From: Pseudomonadota bacterium
GTDB taxonomy: Bacteria; Pseudomonadota; Alphaproteobacteria; Rhizobiales; Beijerinckiaceae
Reading direction: 5' to 3'
NCBI GenBank assembly: GCA_023386115.1
Contig: JAEWKL010000226.1
Location: 1-15,346, forward strand
Length of the DNA: 15,346 nt
In this document: positions 14,236 through 15,346 of the stretch, one piece after another
Layout: each line of letters opens with the position of its first letter
Numbering within the stretch: the stretch's first letter is position 1
Translations under genes and position numbers: made by a program
Notes under the pieces: model-generated
Told to the model about the DNA's origin: nothing
The model's database searches: none
What the model saw: only the letters and a program-made list of their open reading frames with translations

Positions 14236-14320
14236 TCCCTCCTGCAAATGGAGGATGCGCCGGCGGCACGACCGGCGCTAAGGTTCCGACCTCTGGACCT
14301 CGACTTTCCGCCCCGCCCGG

Positions 14321-14345
14321 CCCCCGCCACGGCGGGGCTTCTCTC
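14321..14345 (+). terminator. Weak possible terminator after the small exported-protein gene
   Basis: CCCCGCC (14322-14328) and GGCGGGG (14331-14337) form a GC-rich stem, followed by a short pyrimidine run (CTTCTCTC). The T tract is poor, so this is a tentative call; it lies between two converging genes. Confidence 0.35.
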
Positions 14346-14399
14346 GTGGACGGGCCGACAGACGGAAGACGGGGCGCGCCGGCGCAGTCGGATCTGAGA

Positions 14400-14912
14400 T
14401 CACGCCTCCGCCCGCCCCTCCGGCAGGGCGAACGGCGTCACGTCGTGCCCGTCGTCCCGCAGGACGGCGACGAGGTCGGCCGGGGCGAGGGTGAGGGTCC
14501 GGGTGTTCACCAGCGGATGGACGTTGATCCGCGGCTCGTCGAGCAGGCTGTCCTGGAGAAACAATCTCACGCGGTCCGGCGCCGCGTTGAGGGCGGCCAG
14601 GGCCGAGACGGCGCCGCTCTCGACGCCGAGCTGCTCGCGCAACGATTCGGCGCTGGCGAAGGACAATCCGCCCCGTGCACCGAGCACCGGGCGGAACGCC
14701 TTGAGATCGACGGAAGCGTCGTGCCGGAGCGTGACGAGGAAATAGGTTTTCTTGCCGTCGCGCAGGAAGAGATTCTTGGTGTGGGCGCCGGCGATGTCGC
14801 CGCAGACGGCCATCATCGCCTCGACCGTCAGGACCGGCGGATGCTCGTGCAGCGCGTAGGCGATGCCGCGCTCGCGCAGCCGAGCCAGGACGTCGTCGGA
14901 ATTCAGGAGCAT
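14400..14912 (-). CDS. ProXp-ala-type trans-editing protein (YbaK/prolyl-tRNA synthetase-associated domain)
   Basis: The 170-residue single-domain protein matches free-standing ProXp-ala/PrdX deacylases. The catalytic-type Lys46 is in HTKNLFLRD. The middle has 'FLVTLRHDASVDLKAFR', and the C-terminal third has VHPLVNTRTLTLAPADL (131-147), which corresponds to the conserved HP.vNt.T segment. These cytoplasmic enzymes hydrolyse Ala wrongly attached to tRNA-Pro, which many bacterial prolyl-tRNA synthetases cannot remove by themselves. The start at 14912 has no strong ribosome site and lies seven bases after the stop of the upstream gene, so translational coupling is likely. Both the stop and this start lie in a 17-bp duplication (14910-14943). 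Confidence 0.92.
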   Translation of the reverse strand: MLLNSDDVLARLRERGIAYALHEHPPVLTVEAMMAVCGDIAGAHTKNLFLRDGKKTYFLVTLRHDASVDLKAFRPVLGARGGLSFASAESLREQLGVESGAVSALAALNAAPDRVRLFLQDSLLDEPRINVHPLVNTRTLTLAPADLVAVLRDDGHDVTPFALPEGRAEA

Positions 14913-14943
14913 GGATGACTCATGCGCATGGATGCCTCATGGG
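14910..14943. repeat. 17-bp tandem duplication at a stop/start junction
   Basis: CATGGATGACTCATGCG (14910-14926) is followed by CATGGATGCCTCATGGG (14927-14943), with 15 of 17 bases the same. The first copy contains both the stop of the 14920-15336 gene and the start of the ProXp-ala gene. Confidence 0.85.
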
Positions 14944-15336
14944 TTCGAGCGGCGGCGCGACGACGCCGATCCGGCGAAGATAGGCCAGGATCTCCCGCGC
15001 CGCCTCCTCCGGATCCGGTTTCACCAGAAGGCGCCGGCTCGCGGTCGCGCCGGTTTCCCCGGTCGCTGCCTTCAGGCGCTCCGCCGCCGAGCCGCCGGTG
15101 GGCGCGCCTTTCACGAGCTTGGGGCGGCGGCGATAGGGCTGCTCCTCGACCGCGACAGGCACCGCGGCCGGTGCCGCTCCAGGGACGGGTGGGTCGGTCG
15201 GCCCGCACAGGTCGGTCGGCCCGCACAGGTCGGTCGACCCGCACGGGTCGATAGACCCGCGCCGGGCCTGGCCGAACGCGTAGGCGAGGGGCGCCGGCGC
15301 GTCCGGGTGCACCGTCGCCACGACCGGGCCGCGCAC
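14920..15336 (-). CDS. Repeat-containing hypothetical protein, possibly continuing past the window end
   Basis: The frame is open from a GTG at 15336 but also stays open to the window edge, so the true start may lie outside. The 138-residue product begins with a neutral segment, then has an imperfect six-residue repeat (CGPTDL type, residues about 25-50) from an 18-bp DNA repeat, then a Pro/Ala/Val stretch and a basic segment (YRRRPKLVKG). It ends in a more structured-looking helical part ('PDPEEAAREILAYLRRIGV', about 107-125). I recognise no family. It is just upstream of the ProXp-ala gene on the same strand, seven bases apart, so the two are probably co-transcribed. Confidence 0.6.
   Translation of the reverse strand: MRGPVVATVHPDAPAPLAYAFGQARRGSIDPCGSTDLCGPTDLCGPTDPPVPGAAPAAVPVAVEEQPYRRRPKLVKGAPTGGSAAERLKAATGETGATASRRLLVKPDPEEAAREILAYLRRIGVVAPPLEPMRHPCA
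15192..15263. repeat. Four-unit 18-bp tandem array inside the hypothetical gene
   Basis: GGTCGGTCGGCCCGCACA is exact at 15192-15209 and 15210-15227. A third unit (15228-15245) differs at two bases and a fourth (15246-15263) is more diverged. Eighteen is divisible by three, so copy-number change keeps the reading frame; the repeat encodes a CGPTDL-type hexapeptide on the minus strand. Confidence 0.9.
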
Positions 15337-15346
15337 TCTGACGCGC

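Noticed and set aside
15192..15263. CRISPR-like array
   Set aside because: The units are only 18 bp, directly adjoining with no spacers, in frame inside a gene, and no cas genes are present.
1..15346. Defence island, prophage or biosynthetic cluster
   Set aside because: No integrase, transposase, nuclease-helicase set, phage structural gene or synthase is seen; the genes are typical chromosomal housekeeping and accessory genes.

Overview
The window looks like ordinary chromosome from a very GC-rich (about 70%) alphaproteobacterium, most likely Methylobacterium or a close Hyphomicrobiales relative. This rests on the composition, phasin genes for polyhydroxyalkanoate granules, an alphaproteobacterial CpdR cell-cycle response regulator, the glutaredoxin-nitrilase-DUF1178 gene order and a CitE/malyl-CoA-type lyase. 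It shows about 18 protein genes, no RNA genes and no convincing mobile element, prophage, CRISPR array or defence system.

Layout. 34-1642 (minus) holds two phasin-family genes: a 300-aa protein with a long acidic low-complexity arm and a C-terminal phasin-like segment, and a standard 128-aa phasin whose promoter carries a perfect CTGC-N3-GCAG palindrome, as bound by the PHA regulator PhaR. 1776-3026 (minus) is a TadE/TadG-like pilus-assembly protein with a von Willebrand A domain. 3279-3680 (plus) encodes a small membrane-anchored coiled-coil protein and 3723-4076 (minus) a small unknown protein. 4287-5171 (minus) is a CitE-like CoA-ester lyase and 5344-6234 (minus) an N-formylglutamate amidohydrolase.

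6457-8662 (plus) carries cpdR followed by the conserved set grxC, a nitrilase-fold amidase and a DUF1178 zinc-ribbon protein. 8682-10946 (minus) is a large CPA2 cation/proton antiporter fused to two universal-stress-like domains, with a possible EcfG general-stress promoter. 11145-11462 (plus) is a YjbR/MmcQ-like gene whose start region has been rearranged by a 16-bp tandem duplication. A run of palindromes ending in a strong intrinsic terminator follows (11519-11680). Then come a tiny membrane protein (minus), a small exported protein (plus), a YqaA/DedA-like gene and dsbB as a minus-strand operon, a small cysteine-containing exported protein (plus), a ProXp-ala-type tRNA editing protein, and a repeat-bearing unknown protein that may run off the window end.

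The most distinctive sequence-level pattern is not a gene. The window has many short (15-18 bp) head-to-tail duplications, several lying exactly on start or stop codons. One moves a start codon, one surrounds a stop codon, and one lies at a stop/start junction between two genes. They suggest recurrent slippage that reshapes gene ends.
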